A stretch of 64,000 nt of DNA, taken from Amorphophallus konjac (taxonomy: Eukaryota > Streptophyta > Magnoliopsida > Alismatales > Araceae). The stretch covers positions 307,866,740-307,930,739 of the forward strand of contig CM040120.1 of the NCBI GenBank assembly GCA_022559845.1, in the 5' to 3' direction. Made by a program: the position numbers and the translations under genes. The notes under the pieces were generated by a model. That model had not been told where the DNA came from, ran no database searches, and worked only from the letters and a program-made list of their open reading frames with translations. This document shows, one piece after another, positions 31,736-42,690 of this stretch (positions are counted from its first letter, which is position 1; each line of letters opens with the position of its first letter).

Positions 31736-32548
31736 TTATTTTATAACCAGCATGGAGTCCCCGAATGCCTCTAGCATTTGAATCCCCATGGATAGAGCAA
31801 CCTGTAGCCCGATTATGAGGGCCTCATATTCTGCTTCATTATTTGTGCAAGGCTTATTTATTGAGCAGGATGTGTGTATGACTTCCCCTTCCGGGGACTT
31901 CAAGACTACGCCTGCTCCTGCACGGACTCTGGCCGATCCTGTCGCTGTGGTGTCAATTCTAGAGGCACCATCAAAATACAGCTGCCATAGGGAGGGCCGC
32001 ACCTGGCTGACCTCCAAAGTCTCATCTTCAGGAAGCTCTGGTTCCAGAGGGCAGTCTTCGGGTACTGGATGTTTAGCAAAGAAGTCTGCGATAGCTTGGC
32101 CCTTGACGGCCCTTCGTGGTACATAGGAGATGTCATACTCCATAAGAATCACCACCCATTTACCCAGGTGGCCTTTGAGGGCTGGCTGAGACATGATGTA
32201 TCTAAGCGGATCCTCCCTAGAAATCAGCTTAACTTCGTGCGACAGCATGTAGTGCCGCAACTTCTTGACCGCGAAGACCAATGCCAGGCAGATCTTCTCG
32301 ATGTAGGTGTACCTTTCCTCAGTTCTGACCATTCTTCGGCTGAGATAGTAGAGGGCTTGTTCTTTTCCTTCTTCATTATTCTGGGCCAGTATTGCCCCCA
32401 GAGAATTGTGTGTGGCTACTATGTAGAGGATCAGCGGCTGTCCTTTCACTGGCGCACCCAGCACTGGAGGGGTTTTCAGGTAATCTTTTAGTCTATCGAA
32501 GGCTAGCTGGCATTCCTCGTCCCAATAGAAGGGAACATCTTTCATCAT
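31736..32548 (-). pseudogene. Tat RNase H and archaeal-type RNase H
   Basis: First RNase H: DVPFYWDEECQLAFDRLK, then QALYYLSRRMVRTEERYTYI and HYMLSHEVKLISREDPL. Second RNase H: LWQLYFDGASRIDTTATGS, INKPCTNNEAEYEALIIGL and FGDSMLVIK; catalytic Asp, Glu and Asp are visible. Possession of two RNase H domains is diagnostic for the Tat group. It ends with TAA at 31736-31738 before a continuation in the same frame. Confidence 0.92.
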
Positions 32549-32575
32549 CAGCTTGTGAAATGGGTGGCACCGCCC

Positions 32576-33301
32576 TTACAAGTTGGATATAAACCGCCGG
32601 ACGTATGCCAGGCGGCCCTGAAGAGATCTTAGCTCAGAGAGATTCCTTGGCGGGGGTAACTCATGAATCACCTTGATCTTGGCGGGGTCTATTTCAATTC
32701 CCCGATATCTGACAATGAAACCCAAGAACTTTCCGCTCGAGACTCCGAACGCGCACTTCATAGGGTTCATTTTTAATTCATACTGCCTCAGCCTCTGGAA
32801 AATGACTCGAAGGTCTTGCAGATGGTCTTCTTTCTTTTTGGTCTTGACTACCAGGTCATCTATGTAGCACTCGACCTTATGGTAAAGCAGCTCATCAAAT
32901 ATTCTAGTCATCGCCCGCTGATAAGTTGCGCCGGCGTTCTTTAATCTGAACGACATTCTTTTGTAGTGATAAATGCCTTTGGGTGTTCGGAAGGCAGTGT
33001 GGACCCGGTCACGTTCCGTGATCCATATCTAGTTGTAGCCAGACGACCCATCCATGAACGATAAGGCCTCATGACCAGTGGTTGCATCTATCATGACCTC
33101 CATTATCGGCATTGGAAAGTCATCTTTAGGGCAGGCTTTATTCAGATCCCGGAAGTCAACACATATCCAGATCTGTCCATTCTTCTTCTTCACGGGCACG
33201 ATGTTAGCCAGCCACGTGGTATATTGATTTTCCTTAACGAAACCCACATCAATGAGCTTGTCGACCTCTTTGCATATCTGAGTGATGAGCTCTGGCCTCA
33301 T
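32576..33301 (-). pseudogene. Tat reverse transcriptase
   Basis: RVT_1 domain. The KEVDKLIDVGFVKENQY block and the ICVDFRDLNKACPKDDFPMP block come first. After TAG at 33029-33031, MSFRLKNAGATYQRAM and the catalytic ECYIDDLVVKTKKKEDHL box (YIDD intact) follow, then CAFGVSSGKFLGFIV and the connection region. Two nonsense codons (33029, 32576) fall at Gln-type positions. It is in the same frame as protease and integrase. Confidence 0.93.
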
Positions 33302-33313
33302 ACGCCTAGGGGG

Positions 33314-34537
33314 CTATTTCACCGGCTCTACCCCAGAGTTTATGGCCAACTCATGCTGTGAGACCGAGGGGCTTAGTCCCGGCATTTCTCTGTAGGTCCA
33401 AGTAAAACAATCCCGGTATTCTTGTAGCAGCTGGATGTACATCCTATGTTCTTCGGTAGACAGTTGGGCACTGAGGAAGGTAGGTCTGGGGTCATCTTCG
33501 TCTCCCAGGTTGACTTCTATCAGTTCATCGACTGTTGCCTGACCTTTGTCTTCTATCTCAGGGGGTGCAGGCTGGAGGTCGACAAAGTATGGTATATCAT
33601 CCTCGAGGTCGAAGACCTCGATCCCTTCATCTTGACTTATTTGAGTTCTACCAGAAATATCTTGTTCGGCTGACAATGGGTGCATGCACTGTTCTGCCAA
33701 CGAGTTTACCTTACCAGCAGCTTCAAGGGGCGAGTTGATTGCCTCACTCCATGCTGAGGGGATTGCAGTCACCATGGGTTGGCGATTATTTGTCATTGGG
33801 TCAGAGTGGCCTTGCAGCTCTTTGGCAAAGGGTGAAGAGATCTCGGTCCCCTGAGTTACCATGCCCTCAGTGGAGGTAACCATTTCTCTTTTAGCAGCAT
33901 CTGTCTCTCGATCAGGCTCGGGGGAAATTTCCCTAACTGGTCCGAGGAGTGCCGGCATCATGAGTAAAGGAGGGCCACCGGCGGGAGGCCACTATGCTTC
34001 TTCCACCTCTTCAGCTTCACTGCTGCTAGCTGTGTCAAATTTGGCCTGAAGAGCTGTATCTTCTGGGTAGACCTGTTCCCAGCAGCGGCAGGGGAACACA
34101 GCCTCGGATTCTGAGTTTCTTGACTGGGCTAGCTGAATGCACTCAACTTCCGTCGGGTGTTCATCAATAGCTACCCCCAGTGGGTTATCTTCCATCGGGT
34201 AAAAAGCAGAGATGGTGTCTACTTCATAGCGTCCGCTGTAATAGTATTCTTCGAGGGTGAAGCCCAACCCCGGATGCTGAGTGAGATGCCTCATTTCTTT
34301 GTCCAGGCTCGGAGGGTACCATAGCTTCTGGAATGCTTCTTTCCTCTTGCGAGGATGGCCGGAAGGGATGTGTTGCTTCTGGAACATTTTGGCCATTTGA
34401 TTTGTCATGAATGTCAGCCCCTGTACAGGCATTGAGGGGTTCTCTATGTCTTCAGGTAGATGACAATCAGTGTCTTCTTGTGTAGGGTGCTCTTCAGCTG
34501 TGTAGAACAGGCTGTTGGGACCATCTATCTGTGGCAC
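33314..34537 (-). pseudogene. Tat protease-RT linker
   Basis: Two open stretches in the same frame, separated by TAG at 33992-33994. An upstream acidic segment (PGLGFTLEEYYYSGRYEVD) is followed by ADIFW-type linker sequence ending in YRDCFTWTYREMPGLSPS, the usual start of the RT domain in this group. No catalytic residues. The linker is unusually long (about 400 codons), as in Ogre-like elements. Confidence 0.75.
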
Positions 34538-34657
34538 CTCCCATGCTTTGAAAGGCTCGACAGTAGCATTGTCGAGACTGAGAATTGGCTTGGTAAGACA
34601 TTCGGAGACTCCGATGTGGTCGTGCTGTTGATCAACCCTAACTTCATTAGTTTTGGG

Positions 34658-35452
34658 TTAGATGGCGGGAGGTGCTATCCGGCCTACATCCCCGGTGGCA
34701 GTGATGTGTGAAACCACCTTGGGCTCGACATATCCACGCGGCGGCGGAGGGAACCATTCTGCTTTGGAAGTGTCTTTTATTGTGCTGGAAGGGGTCTTGA
34801 TTGCAGGGGCCTTCTGTGACCATTCTGCATATAAAGGGGCGTCTACCAAGTGGCATTCGAATACTTCGAATGGGTGGAGATCAGCAAATACCCTCTCCTC
34901 TCTCCCATCCGTGCTGTATTTGATGCATTGGTGAAGTGTGGAAGGTACCACCATATTCTCATGTAGCCAAGGGCGACCAAGCAGCACCTTATACGAGGTG
35001 CGGGAATCAATGACATGAAACTGCACCTTCGTGACAAAGTCCCCTAGGGTAAGCGTGAACTCTGCTACCCCTAGCGACACTTCGCACTTCTGATTGAAGC
35101 CGTCAATACGCATATCCCCGACCTTTTGTAGGTGCACGCTGAAATAGTACCTCTCATAAATCCTGTAGGGTAGAATGTTGACAGCTGCCCCCGGGTTCAC
35201 CAGGATTCTGTTCAGCTCTCGGCCATTCAGGTGTCCCCTCATATACAGAAGTCTATTGTGACTGGTGGTGGGGAGCAACATGTCCTCCTGGGTGAAGGTC
35301 ATGCTGGCCTCCGACAGTGCCTCAGTTGGGCAGGCTTCATATTGGGCAGGCGTCTGGAGAGCAGTAATGATCGCCTGTCGGGTCTCGTCACTGAGAGAGA
35401 GGATTTCCCAGACAGTGAACCTCGCTGGGAGCTTCTTCAAGAGCTTGACCAC
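34658..35452 (-). pseudogene. Tat aspartic protease region
   Basis: The N-terminal block is MVKLLKKLPARFTVWEIL. The retropepsin-like active-site region is RILVNPGAAVNILP, where relatives have Asp at the Asn position (typically VDPGS or VDGGS), so the catalytic Asp looks lost. The flanking LGVAEFTLTLGDF, VQFHVIDSRTSYKVLLGRP and WLHENMVVPSTLHQCIKY blocks are intact. Stops border it at 35465 and 34658. The enzyme would process Gag-Pol. Confidence 0.88.
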
Positions 35453-35464
35453 CCGACTTCCAGC

Positions 35465-36361
35465 TCAGACATTGGACAGCTTCATTTCATCCGCCCACTT
35501 GGGCTTGGAAGATTCTTGGACTGTGGCCCCTGATGGACCTGCTTCATCAGACTCAGAGGCTGCGCCCTTTTGTTCGGGATTACCTCTTGGCTGCTCCTTA
35601 CTGGCTATTGCCGGGTGAGTTTCTACCCCTTCTGACAATTCGGGAGATTGCTGGAGCTGTGGGTGATTGCCTCCGGTCGCCGGTTCAACCTCCCAGCATG
35701 GCTGCTTTCCTTTTGACATTTTTATGAACTCCAAAAATGAAGGAGCGGGAGTGCTGCCCCCGCTTTGGTTGTATAAGCCTGACGGAGGGGGTATTTGAAT
35801 TCCTCTGACCTCCAGAGGGGGTATCTTGTAGGGTTGCTCCCCTCTGAAGATAATATTATGGTTGGCGGGCGGCTGACGCCCCCACCTTCGGCCCGACCGG
35901 GTCGCATGTTCGACAGTTGCAGCTTCGGCCTGGCTTTCATTAGCGGCAGGCGTGAAGCAAATCTCTTCTTCATCCTCCTCACCGGGCAAATTGAATAGGG
36001 CAGAGAGAGTATTGCAAGAAAGGGTCACTCTCGTTGTAGCCTTGCCGGCCCCTTTCTTCCTTCTTTGTCTCCTTTTCTTTTCTTTGACTGGCGCCTGCCC
36101 CCAGAACAGGCTGCCATCTTTGTCTGATGCCTTGTCAGCTTCCCCTTCCTGCTTTAGTGAAAGCTGTTCTAGCTCCCGCCATGGGAGATGATCTCGTACC
36201 AACAAAGGTTCTAGCTCGGGCTGCACATACTCATCTATCTCATTTATATAGTCTTGCAGCCGCTGAGCTTCTGGGCTGATCTTCTTGACCACCGGCAATG
36301 GAGTTTGCCTGCTCCGATTGCGGGTAGGTATCCGGATAACTGCTGGTGGATTGGTCCACAC
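35465..36361 (-). pseudogene. Tat gag-protease spacer
   Basis: Basic to acidic low-complexity protein: PVVKKISPEAQRLQDYINEI, KKRRQRRKKGAGKATTRV, then a LSCNTLSALFNLPGEEDEEE block and Ser/Glu/Gln-rich sequence. It connects gag with protease in one frame. The Arg/Lys-rich patch could bind nucleic acid or act as a nuclear signal. The first residue is GTG 36361; the frame continues upstream past TAA near 36479. Confidence 0.6.
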
Positions 36362-36643
36362 AGGTGTTGTTACCGGTGGAGGGGGTCGTGGTGTGACGCC
36401 ACGAACATGTGCTCCCGGTGTCGGGCGAGGTAGGGCCTTTTTCTTGGTTCTTGCGGGGACTTGTTGCCATCCCTCCTGTTATTTTATTGGGGCCAGAAAG
36501 CAAGCTTCATATGTATGCTGATTACTGGCTTCTACGGTCTCCTCAGGAAAGGCTTGATACAAAGAGACCATATTGACGGCGGCTCTTCTTACGGGCGCCG
36601 CATGTGGTTGTGGAGGGTCGACCTTGTACTCCCCCAATTCTAT

Positions 36644-37207
36644 TTATTCCCTTTTTACCATGCTTTCGATAATATCCTTGAAAACATAACAGTCTTCAAT
36701 TGGATGCCCCAACATCTGGTGGTAAGGGCAATACCTTGGGCTGTCTCTTCTCTTCAGGTCCTCTGGCCTCCTTGGCTCAGGCAGGGTGACCTTATCATAC
36801 TGGGTAACCCAGTCGAATAAGATCTTGGTCTTCTCCTTTGGGAAAGAGTAGGGCTTCTTCATTTTACCCCGGAGGGATGGGCCTTCTTCGCTGTCTCCGG
36901 TCTTGGCCGGCTGAGGAGCAACTATCATCTTGCCTTTGTCTTTTTGCTATTCAAATGCCTTGATATCAAGGGCATTTGCTTCTTTCGGTGCCTGGCGCCG
37001 TTCTGTTGCCTTGCCCTTTTGTGCAGTAGGAGTATTTGGTGTGGGAGGTGGTTTTGCTAGGAAAGCCTCCACTTCGGCAACAATATTGTTCAGACGGTCG
37101 AACGACCGGATTTCCATGCCAATCATCTTCTCCAGCACCTCTCTCCTGATGTTCTGTTTGCAGATCTGTACAGCGTCCTCCTGGTGCGGGGGCCGCTTGC
37201 ATCTCAT
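36644..37207 (-). pseudogene. Tat gag C-terminal part with zinc-knuckle-like motif
   Basis: After the frameshift near 37230, the frame reads MRCKRPPHQEDAVQICKQ, NIRREVLEKMIGMEIRSF and VAEVEAFLAKPPPTPN. Beyond TAG at 36947 it contains PYSFPKEKTKILFDWVTQY and the CCHC-like CPYHQMLGHPIEDCYVFK, the form typical of Tat-group gag. A further TAG at 36644-36646 follows. Confidence 0.85.
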
Positions 37208-37914
37208 TCCGAGGTTCCTCCACCTCTTGTGTAGTCGAGAGCGGTCTCATCTGCCCTCTGTCTTGTTGAATAGAGTTCGGCCACTGTGACCTCCCTCTCT
37301 GTAACATGGAATCTTTCTCTGAACTTCCTCTGCATGTCTGACCAGTCGCTGATCGACCCGGCCGGGAGGCTGGAGTACCATTCAAAGGTGAGCCCTGTGA
37401 GTGAGGACCCGAAGAACTTCAGTAAATATGACTCGTCGATGGCTAAGTCACCCATGACGGTCATGTAGTAGGCAACATGTTCCTTCGGGGATCCCTTCCC
37501 GTTGAACTTGTCGAACTTCGGCGGCTTGCTGATCCCTGGAGGGAGCCGCTTAGCAGCATGATGCGGTGGGTATGGCACCCTATATGCATCGAATATAACA
37601 TAGTCACCTTCAGCTCTTTCAGCGAGCTTCATCTCGATCATCCTTTCTACCATCATCTTGCTCATGGTGGTTGGGTCGACCGGTTCCGGGTAGAAATGCG
37701 CCGGCTGCAAATAGGGGGTGACCAGGGTGGTCGCCTGTGGAGGAGGACGTAGCAATGGAGGTGTCTGGTGCACCTGAGGCAGCACCGAGGGAGCCAGTGA
37801 TTGTGATGGGCGCTGTTGAGTTGTCGCCAAATTTGGCTCCGCCTGTAGAGGCGGGGTATAGAGTGGCGGGAAGTCATTCTTGCTGACGGCTCCCCTTGAT
37901 GATTCAGCCTGCAC
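37204..37914 (-). pseudogene. Tat gag core (retrotransposon gag domain)
   Basis: A Pro/Gln-rich N-terminus is followed by the retrotransposon gag domain: ISKPPKFDKFNGKGSPKEH, YMTVMGDLAIDESYLLKFF, LTGLTFEWYSSLPAGSISD, FRERFHVTEREVTVAEL. The TALDYT block is followed by a frame change (GGGTSE instead of RWRNLG in the next frame). It forms the capsid-like particle in which cDNA is made. In the same frame as 37942-39318, joined across TAG. Confidence 0.92.
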
Positions 37915-37941
37915 ATCAGGCCGCTTGGAGGCGGAGGACTG

Positions 37942-39318
37942 CTATGTCTTTTTCGTCAACTGCTTCTTCAACTGTTCTATCGCCTGGCGATACCTCTGGA
38001 GCATCATTAGTACGGCTGGATCCATATCCGCTGTGTTGGGGATGGCCTCTGTCGTCTCGCCATATGCACCCTCAGGTAGGATGTCAAGCAAGACATCTTC
38101 ATCTTCATCTGCCGTTATCACATTTGTTGTGAGAATAATGGCCTTGTCATGCTGTTGGAGGCAAGGCAGGGCTTGCTTTCCCTGGGTCGCTGCCAGCATC
38201 TGTTTCACGGCCTCCACTCTTCGAGTGCTCGGCCCCGATCTGTCGGCTAGCCAGGCCAACTCTTGAGGCTCTTTGGGCCCGGCCATATTGCATCTGAAGA
38301 TCTGCATCCTGCGTCTCTGTCTGCGAACCTTCCTCTTGGCATTCTCCAGGAAGGTAAGCCTTTTGAACACAGAGATCCTTTTCTTTTCTCCTTGACGGGG
38401 GATAGTGTCATCGGCTTGAGTATCAGAGCCGTCTCCATATCCATTGTCATTAACCGATGACGTCATCCTCCTATCTTTTTCTTCTCCCGCTGCCATTAAT
38501 GGACAATGGTCTTCTTCAGCCGCGGCTGCCTGCAACAGCCGTTGTTGGCCCAAAGAGGGGTTGCCCAACCCCCTAAAATAGCTTCTGACCATATTGGTCA
38601 TTTCATCTTGCCCTCGGCCCGAGTGCGGGGTCGGGGATAGTTGTTGACCTCTCATCGGAGGAATGTGAGCAAACCGGGCCCTCTCGGCAGTCTGCTGTAA
38701 TCTTCTTCCCACAATGGGGATATTGGCTTGTCGGGCGCAGGCCCTAAAGCTTTCTCGGTGTGGTGGATCCACGATTGTCTTTTCCTTCCTTGTGATAAGG
38801 TTCCTCTTGTTATTTTCTTCTGCTCTGGTGGATCTGGGGTGATACTGCACTGGAGCTTCTTGCTGGACAGGCTGGACCTTTTTGGGGACCCAAACCTGCT
38901 TGAATCTTCTTGGCTTAGGAGCCAACATCCTCTGGCCGTGACGGACGGTTTCTTCTTCTTCGGCTCTTCTTCCAGCGAGAGCCTGGTAGGAGTTGCGGAC
39001 TGGCATAGTAGGGATTACCCGGTTCGGGCTCACTCGAGCCTTGTGCCCGTCTAGAAAGACACGGAGGCCACCGACTAGCATAGACTTACCGGATGTGGAG
39101 AGCCATCCGGTTACAGCAGCATTAGTCTTCCTTCGGGGGTTCCGGTGTCGGCGTCTCCCGAAGCTCTTGGCAGGGACGGGGCAGGCCCCGTGAGCAATGT
39201 GATGCACCATGCAGCTGGCGACTTGGAATGGACTTGCGGACGAGTTGTCACAGTGTCGAGCCTCCGGGGCCTCGACCTTTTCAGCAACCTTTTCTTCGAC
39301 GGTCTCCAGGGACTTCAT
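37942..39318 (-). CDS. Tat upstream ORF / gag N-terminal extension, 458 aa
   Basis: ATG 39316-39318 follows an in-frame TAG, so it is the first start after the LTR. The protein is basic and hydrophilic, with RRRHRNPRRK near residue 55, KPRRFKQVWVPKKVQPVQQE, a RKVRRQRRRMQ patch near residue 340 and an acidic stretch ADEDEDVLLDILPE near the end. No known domain recognised. It stops at TAG 37942-37944, in the same frame as gag 9 codons downstream, so it may have been one gag protein. An ORF before gag is typical of Ogre-type Tat elements. Confidence 0.65.
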   Translation of the reverse strand: MKSLETVEEKVAEKVEAPEARHCDNSSASPFQVASCMVHHIAHGACPVPAKSFGRRRHRNPRRKTNAAVTGWLSTSGKSMLVGGLRVFLDGHKARVSPNRVIPTMPVRNSYQALAGRRAEEEETVRHGQRMLAPKPRRFKQVWVPKKVQPVQQEAPVQYHPRSTRAEENNKRNLITRKEKTIVDPPHRESFRACARQANIPIVGRRLQQTAERARFAHIPPMRGQQLSPTPHSGRGQDEMTNMVRSYFRGLGNPSLGQQRLLQAAAAEEDHCPLMAAGEEKDRRMTSSVNDNGYGDGSDTQADDTIPRQGEKKRISVFKRLTFLENAKRKVRRQRRRMQIFRCNMAGPKEPQELAWLADRSGPSTRRVEAVKQMLAATQGKQALPCLQQHDKAIILTTNVITADEDEDVLLDILPEGAYGETTEAIPNTADMDPAVLMMLQRYRQAIEQLKKQLTKKT

Positions 39319-39592
39319 CTACAACATGTCAACGAAGGCTAACCCCAAGAAGTTGGGGAGGCCTACAGCTGGTGGGAAATATCCGAAGACCATGGGCACC
39401 GCTAGGTACCCGTGCTCCGCATGGTCAGCTACGATTGCGGGGCCGAAGCCAACACCAGTGAGTCTGGATAACGTGATCGTTCGCTTGAGACAAACAGATA
39501 AACAATCAGCATTCTTGGGGTAAGCCCCCGAAGGTATCCTCTCTTGGCAAAGAGATGAAGGGAGACTACAGTCCCACTGGGCATGCCAGACT
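39319..39592 (-). other. Tat 5' leader with primer-binding site
   Basis: The 274-bp leader between LTR and first ATG. Four bases inside the LTR, the - strand reads TGGCATGCCCAGTGGGAC (about 39572-39589), a PBS-like TGG start. I could not match it confidently to a particular tRNA. Confidence 0.5.
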
Positions 39593-40513
39593 TGTGGGGA
39601 TGTTTTTTTGTTTGGGTTTATTTTATTGGGTTTATTAGGCGTGCCAGTCACCAGGGTGACAATTTATTGTGCGCTCGATCTGACACAGTCAGTCGATTGT
39701 GATATTCGTGTCGGGACCGAAAGTCCATCATACCATAAAGGCTATGATGTTAATTACGTCCTTTCGGGGAAGGACAACCCTTGATTAGTTGCCAAGAAAG
39801 GATGCCTCGGGGGGCGAAAAGAGATAAGACTATCATGCCGATTCCGCTAGCGGGATGCGAAACATGTATGGAAAACGTACTATACGGGATGTGATAATGA
39901 TGTTACAACGCAAATCCGACAGCATGTCCCCTTGTCTTGGGCTATGCCAAAGGGAGATATAGGTCATCCACCCACGAAATGTCGGGATGAAAGCCAAAAG
40001 AGAGACGGGCGTGGCCCTGGATCCAAAAGGATTTGAATGTGACGGGACAGTGTCCGCTACCATGGCATTTGTTGATGTTCCCCTCAAAGGACCATTGGAG
40101 GATGTGCAGTGGCAGAACTCCGAGGGTCAGTGGGGTGACAGAAGAAACATCGTATTCGGTATAATGTAGGGGTAAAAACCCCCATTAATCTATCTCCCGT
40201 GGACCTGGGTAAAGAACCATGATTCCCTTGTAAGGCGACGGAGGTTGGCACGGAGGTTGACAGGAATGGGACATTTGAGTTTGGACTGGATTTGGGTTTA
40301 ATGGGATTGTTGAGACATCAGGTTTGGATGACAGCTATTAATAAGATGAAACGGCACAGATAGGAGTCGGCGCGAGGGGGATCCCAGCGCGACGGGAGGC
40401 TAAAGTGCTATAGGCACGGCGGGCAACCGGCGTGGCTGGAAAGAAAGGCAAACGGCACGGCATGGCAGATGGCACGGCAAGGTTCCTGGCGCGCCCTTCA
40501 CCCGGCGCGAGTT

Positions 40514-40590
40514 TGGCGACGGGAGGGGGTGGTGCCGGGAGGAGATGGCGCCGGGAGGCAGTGGCGCCGGGAGGAAGTGGCGCCGGTGGC
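40514..40590. repeat. 18-bp GGCGCCGGGAGG tandem repeat, LTR copy 2
   Basis: Four to five units like TGGCGCCGGGAGGAAG, one unit more than in the other LTR. It shows slippage after integration or unequal repair. Confidence 0.8.
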
Positions 40591-42161
40591 AGTTTTGTTG
40601 GTTTTCTTCAGATGTTATGAGGGGTTCTGATGAGTTCAAGGGGATCCTCTGTATTCAGCGGGGATCTCATGGTAATAATTGGGTGAGATAGAAGATGAGG
40701 GTGGATTCATTCACCAGGGGTGCGAGAGACCGTGTAACTATAACGTATATCCCCCTGTGGCGACCAAGGTGTCATGAGATGGTATAGCTCAGCCCTTCGC
40801 CAGATAGTTGTGGGCTAAATGCATAATTTCGATGAAAACATCACACTATGTGGCCGAGTAACCTTCTGAACGAATTTTGACAGCACTTCCCCTTATTTTG
40901 GGAGTATGCCAAAAGGGTATTATAGGTCATCCACTCACGAACTGTCGGAGTGGAAACCAAAATAAGAGCCGGGCGTAGCCCGAGATCCAGGGGATCTAAA
41001 TCATATGGGGCTTTATCCCCCTGTTGTGATATCCCCTGTACAGTCAATGGAGGACATGCAGTGGTAGAGCTCCACGACTTAATAGGGTTATAGAATGTAG
41101 GGGAATGAACCCCTTTAATATGGCTCCCGTGAGGATTGAGGGAAAGGTAGTGCGTCTCCATAGGACAGGGTATGATGAGCAAGGTTGGCATGGCCTGACG
41201 GCGTCTACACGAACGCATGGACATGGCCAGAATGTGTAAAGGTATCGGCGTGAAGAAGGAGTTGGGCTTCAACGCGACAAAGAAACCCAGCCGGCGCGGC
41301 AAGCCCTCGGTGCAAGACTTGCGCCGAGAGGTGCTCACGCCGGGAGGCTTCCTGAAGTGAGGTTTTAGAGGGGTTTGAGGGAATTTAAAGAAAAAGGGTT
41401 TATTCAACAATTTGAAGACCATTTTGGATGATCGTAAAGAGGATGATCCGGGGTGGAGATGACCTTCCTTCTAGGGCCTCACTAGGAGTAGAATCACGTA
41501 CGGAAACTCACGATTTGAATCCATCCTTCCTCGCTTCGCAGACGAGAAGCCATGAGATAGACTGTCTCGGGCTCTCATTGTGAGTATGAGGCTGAAGGGC
41601 ACACTGTAGAAGAACCTTAAACATACTTAGAAAACCAAAACGGTAGAGCATATGCAGATGCATAGTCATCAGTATCCACAACGTGTAATGAACTTCGGAT
41701 GCGGAGGCAAATATAAAAGAACAAGGAAAGGGCATAACTCAGCCCATCTTTCATTAACTATCTCATCTAAAACGGCGTACACGAACTCAACTCGGGAGAA
41801 AAAAAAAACCAACCCAAAAGCATACACCGACTCTATCCCTGAGAACAGGGTTACATTGGCACTCAGTGCTACGGGAGCAAAGATGCTCGAAAGCAGAGAT
41901 ACAAGCTAGAAGAGAGAACAATATTCAGACAGAGCAAAAAGGGGGGAGAGGAGCTACGGCCACTCAGGACGTCGAACGGCACACCCCACCTGACTTCTTT
42001 CTTCGAGCCTTTGCTTCTGTCCTTTCTTCAGCTTCTATGAAGGGCTCTCGAGCTCCCCCTTTCTTTCAGTGGCTAACTCTTCTATCTCCTTCTTCCCATT
42101 TTTTTTATCTTCTTCTTCTTTTCCCTTGCCCCCCTTTTTTCTTCTTTTCAAAGGGCTCCTT

Positions 42162-42168
42162 CTTATAG
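42162..42168 (-). promoter_or_regulatory. TATA-like box in Tat 5' LTR
   Basis: CTATAAG on the - strand, followed leftward by AAGGAGCCC and a long purine-rich stretch. Best promoter candidate for the gag-pol transcript. Confidence 0.5.
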
Positions 42169-42685
42169 AGGGATGACCCTCATTCTATCGGCCTGAGCTT
42201 CCTGGCGCGCCATAATCCATCTTCCCGGCGTGGGCAACCCTCGGCGTGCCTCAATTCATATTGGGCTTGGCCCATTTTCTGTCATCCGGCGCAGGATCCA
42301 CCTAATGGGCTCCTTTAGACAGTGGGCTTCTTGGCATATGTATTTATCCTTTATGGGCTTGTTTAACACCTAGTGTTCACAAACACGTGTGAGGCACTGT
42401 GCATCCCACCTTCGGAGAATCAGAATTGTCTGAGCACCCGTTCTTAGTAGACAGATGATTGCCTGAATGTTGGTATGGTTTTATCAGCCCGACTATCTGA
42501 ATGATAGCCGTACTGTACAGCGGCCTAGCTATGGATGGCTTTAGCCGAAAAACTGTTAGGAATAGTGGGTCTCTTCTATTCTGATTCTCAGAACTTCCAG
42601 GGATGGTACAGGAGCCGTACCCTCAACTAGTCTTCACAGCTATGAATCTGCTTCAGTCTCTTCTGGTATATTTTAGGTGTCAACA

Positions 42686-42690
42686 ATTTC
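42686..42690. repeat. Tat target-site duplication ATTTC (right)
   Basis: Matches 16553-16557 exactly. The gag reading frame resumes across the pair. Confidence 0.95.

Larger units (their letters stand above)
16558..42685 (-). mobile_element. 26.1-kb Tat-lineage Ty3/gypsy retrotransposon with antisense gene
   Basis: LTRs of 3074 bp (16558-19631) and 3093 bp (39593-42685), TSD ATTTC, polypurine tract at 19632-19645. Leftward order: LTR, upstream ORF, gag, protease, RT, RNase H, archaeal-type RNase H, integrase, tandem arrays, opposite-strand PMD gene, LTR. A second RNase H before integrase and an antisense ORF before the 3' LTR are known traits of the Tat group (Ogre, Grande, RIRE2-like elements). 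At 26 kb it is at the extreme upper end for plant LTR elements. Ten in-frame stops plus a gag frameshift make it non-autonomous now. Confidence 0.95.
39593..42685 (-). repeat. Tat element 5' LTR (3093 bp)
   Basis: + strand TGTGGGGATG to GGTGTCAACA, collinear with 16558-19631. It is the promoter LTR. TATA-like CTATAAG at 42162-42168 on the - strand. The 18-bp GC-rich repeat at 40514-40590 has one more unit than the partner. Confidence 0.95.
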
